Source: Bacteriovoracaceae bacterium UBA2394
Lineage (GTDB): Bacteria; Bdellovibrionota; UBA2394
Direction: 5' to 3'
Assembly: GCA_002343335.1 (NCBI GenBank)
Contig: DDSI01000048.1
Coordinates: 1-6,158 of the forward strand
Length of the DNA: 6,158 nucleotides
In this document: piece by piece, positions 5,222 through 6,158 of the stretch
Layout of the letters: each line of letters begins with the position of its first letter
Position numbering within the stretch: position 1 is the stretch's first letter
Position numbers and translations under genes: made by a program
The notes under the pieces: generated by a model
Databases searched by the model: none
Told to the model about the DNA's origin: nothing
Seen by the model: only the letters and a program-made list of their open reading frames with translations

Positions 5222-5915
5222 GCGTCAGATTTTCAGATTCTTTTTCCGCTACCGCTTTCTGAAGGATCTGAGGTGAACCTTGCTCGATCCCGATAGGTTC
5301 CACCGGCAGGGTGGTGGGTTGGGTTGTAGAATTTTGGGATGTCCCAATGTGCGCAAAAATCGCATTTACATCGGGGCTGTTAAATACCAGAGCTTCGGTC
5401 TGCCAAACTTCAAATTGATCGACCATTGTTGGAACGTATGAGCGCTTTAAAATGGCGCGGGACGTGGCGGAGTCGTAATTGAGCAGAGATCTTAACTTGG
5501 CATCTTCTGAAGCGAGTCTCTTTTGAAGCTCCGGATCCTTCGCTGCTTTTAAAATTTCAATTTTGGATTTCAAAAGACGCAATTCATGATCCGCATTCAT
5601 CCAGAGGAGGTATGAAGCCACACGCGGACCTTTACTTGTGATGCTCGATTGTAGGTTCTTCATCGCAGTTTTAGAAAAATCAGTCTTAGTCGCTTCAACG
5701 GATCCTAGGATGGCGTGAAGTTGCGCCATGCGGGTGACTGTTCCTGAAATTTCTTTCTTTTCACTTTCCGTAAGCGGGGGTGATTCCGCTTTCATTTGAG
5801 TTTCCATGTAAGCTTTAAATCCTTGAAGCCCGTCCGCGGAGTTCTGCAGGCGCGTGATCGCATCGTCAGGGGATGTAAGCAAAAGGACGATGGCGCTGAA
5901 GATGAGATGCGTCAC
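5205..5915 (-). CDS. Hypothetical exported helical protein
   Basis: I do not recognise this 236-aa protein. The start is GTG at 5915-5913, preceded in frame by a TAG, so no longer version exists. Residues 1-14 (MTHLIFSAIVLLLT) are hydrophobic and may be an export signal, though without the usual lysine or arginine and without a lipoprotein cysteine. Residues about 17-190 are mostly charged and helix-favouring, with heptad-like stretches (LRLLKSKIEILKAAKDPELQ, 112-131). The C-terminal 45 residues are rich in Thr, Pro, Gln and Ser and look disordered, ending TPKSKP. It has no cysteine and no catalytic motif that I can name. A -10-like TAGAAT (5929-5924, minus strand) is 8 nt before the GTG, with no good -35 and a poor ribosome site. 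It is divergent from the DnaJ-family gene, and its 3' end overlaps mrp. The open frame is long and uninterrupted, and its start lies in a short divergent gap, so I think it is real. Confidence 0.72.
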   Translation of the reverse strand: MTHLIFSAIVLLLTSPDDAITRLQNSADGLQGFKAYMETQMKAESPPLTESEKKEISGTVTRMAQLHAILGSVEATKTDFSKTAMKNLQSSITSKGPRVASYLLWMNADHELRLLKSKIEILKAAKDPELQKRLASEDAKLRSLLNYDSATSRAILKRSYVPTMVDQFEVWQTEALVFNSPDVNAIFAHIGTSQNSTTQPTTLPVEPIGIEQGSPQILQKAVAEKESENLTPKSKP

Positions 5916-5982
5916 GAGCTATCATTCTAACGCGTAAATGGAGATCTTCGGGAGGCCCCTGCGAAATCGTACTTTGACAAAA

Positions 5983-5992
5983 CCCGATCGGG
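5983..5992. promoter_or_regulatory. Palindrome and -35-like box before the DnaJ-family gene
   Basis: A -35-like TTGACA (5974-5979) is followed by a perfect 10-bp palindrome, CCCGATCGGG (5983-5992), in the 95-bp gap between the divergent hypothetical gene and the DnaJ-family gene. The best -10 is weak (TACCTT, 5996-6001, 16 nt spacing). It would start transcription at about 6008, after most of the GAGG ribosome site, so the promoter assignment is doubtful. The dyad may be an operator, but it is short enough to arise by chance. Confidence 0.25.
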
Positions 5993-6010
5993 GATTACCT
6001 TTTGAGGCAC

Positions 6011-6158
6011 ATGGCTGCCAAACGTAATTATTATGACATCCTAGGGGTTGCCAAAGGCGCCTCTGAATCTGACATCAAGAAGGCCTATAAGAAGTTGGCC
6101 CGGCAGTACCATCCCGACTTGAACCCAAACAATAAGGAGGCTGAAGCGAAGTTCAAGG
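6011..6158 (+). CDS. DnaJ-family co-chaperone, N-terminal J-domain (3' end outside window)
   Basis: Cytosolic J-domain protein that stimulates the ATPase of a DnaK-type Hsp70. Only the first 49 residues are present. They include YYDILGV (7-13), helix [14 protein letters not shown] (22-33), the essential HPD loop (34-36) and the start of helix III (KEAEAKF). The opening MAAKRNYY resembles full DnaJ, while [16 protein letters not shown] also occurs in CbpA-type proteins. Without the zinc-finger or C-terminal region the two cannot be told apart, so no symbol is given. The start ATG has GAGG at 6004-6007, only 3 nt away, an unusually short spacing. No upstream in-frame alternative looks better. 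Confidence 0.93.
   Translation, partial: MAAKRNYYDILGVAKGASESDIKKAYKKLARQYHPDLNPNNKEAEAKFK

Overview
The window comes from a bacterial chromosome of intermediate base composition: hand-counted lines are mostly 45-57% GC, except for a poorer island of about 40% at roughly 1820-2420. Genes are tightly packed, often overlap by 1-4 nt, and several start with GTG. The gene set (kynureninase, kynurenine 3-monooxygenase, Mrp, a MerR regulator, a J-domain chaperone) fits a Gram-negative proteobacterium-like organism, and predatory or free-living Bdellovibrionota-type bacteria would suit. That is an impression, not a demonstrated assignment.

Layout. (1) 2-1815, plus strand: the 3' third of kynU overlaps a complete kmo by 4 nt (ATGA). 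These are two consecutive tryptophan/kynurenine pathway enzymes. (2) 1821-2416, minus strand: a VapBC-like toxin-antitoxin pair lies 5 nt beyond the kmo stop. It is AT-richer than its neighbours and has its own promoter, which overlaps a 9-bp-arm inverted repeat and probably gives a leaderless antitoxin mRNA. (3) 2488-3492, minus strand: an exported alpha/beta-hydrolase (lipase/esterase-like). (4) 3493-3629: a 137-bp divergent intergenic region, the longest in the window, carrying a perfect 16-bp palindrome. (5) 3630-5221, plus strand: a MerR-family regulator with a C-terminal four-cysteine motif overlaps an Mrp/ApbC-type Fe-S cluster carrier ATPase by 4 nt (GTGA). (6) 5205-5915, minus strand: an unrecognised, probably exported helical protein whose 3' end overlaps that of mrp tail-to-tail by 17 nt. 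(7) 6011 to the end, plus strand: the start of a DnaJ-family protein.

How the genes work together. KynU and KMO would convert kynurenine via 3-hydroxykynurenine to 3-hydroxyanthranilate, for tryptophan catabolism or de novo NAD synthesis. The toxin-antitoxin pair is a self-contained accessory module. The most thought-provoking arrangement is the cysteine-rich MerR regulator translationally coupled to an Fe-S carrier, behind a palindromic operator candidate. It could be a metal- or Fe-S-responsive circuit, but nothing in the sequence proves the ligand. No RNA gene, insertion sequence, CRISPR array or gene-free stretch above 300 bp was seen.
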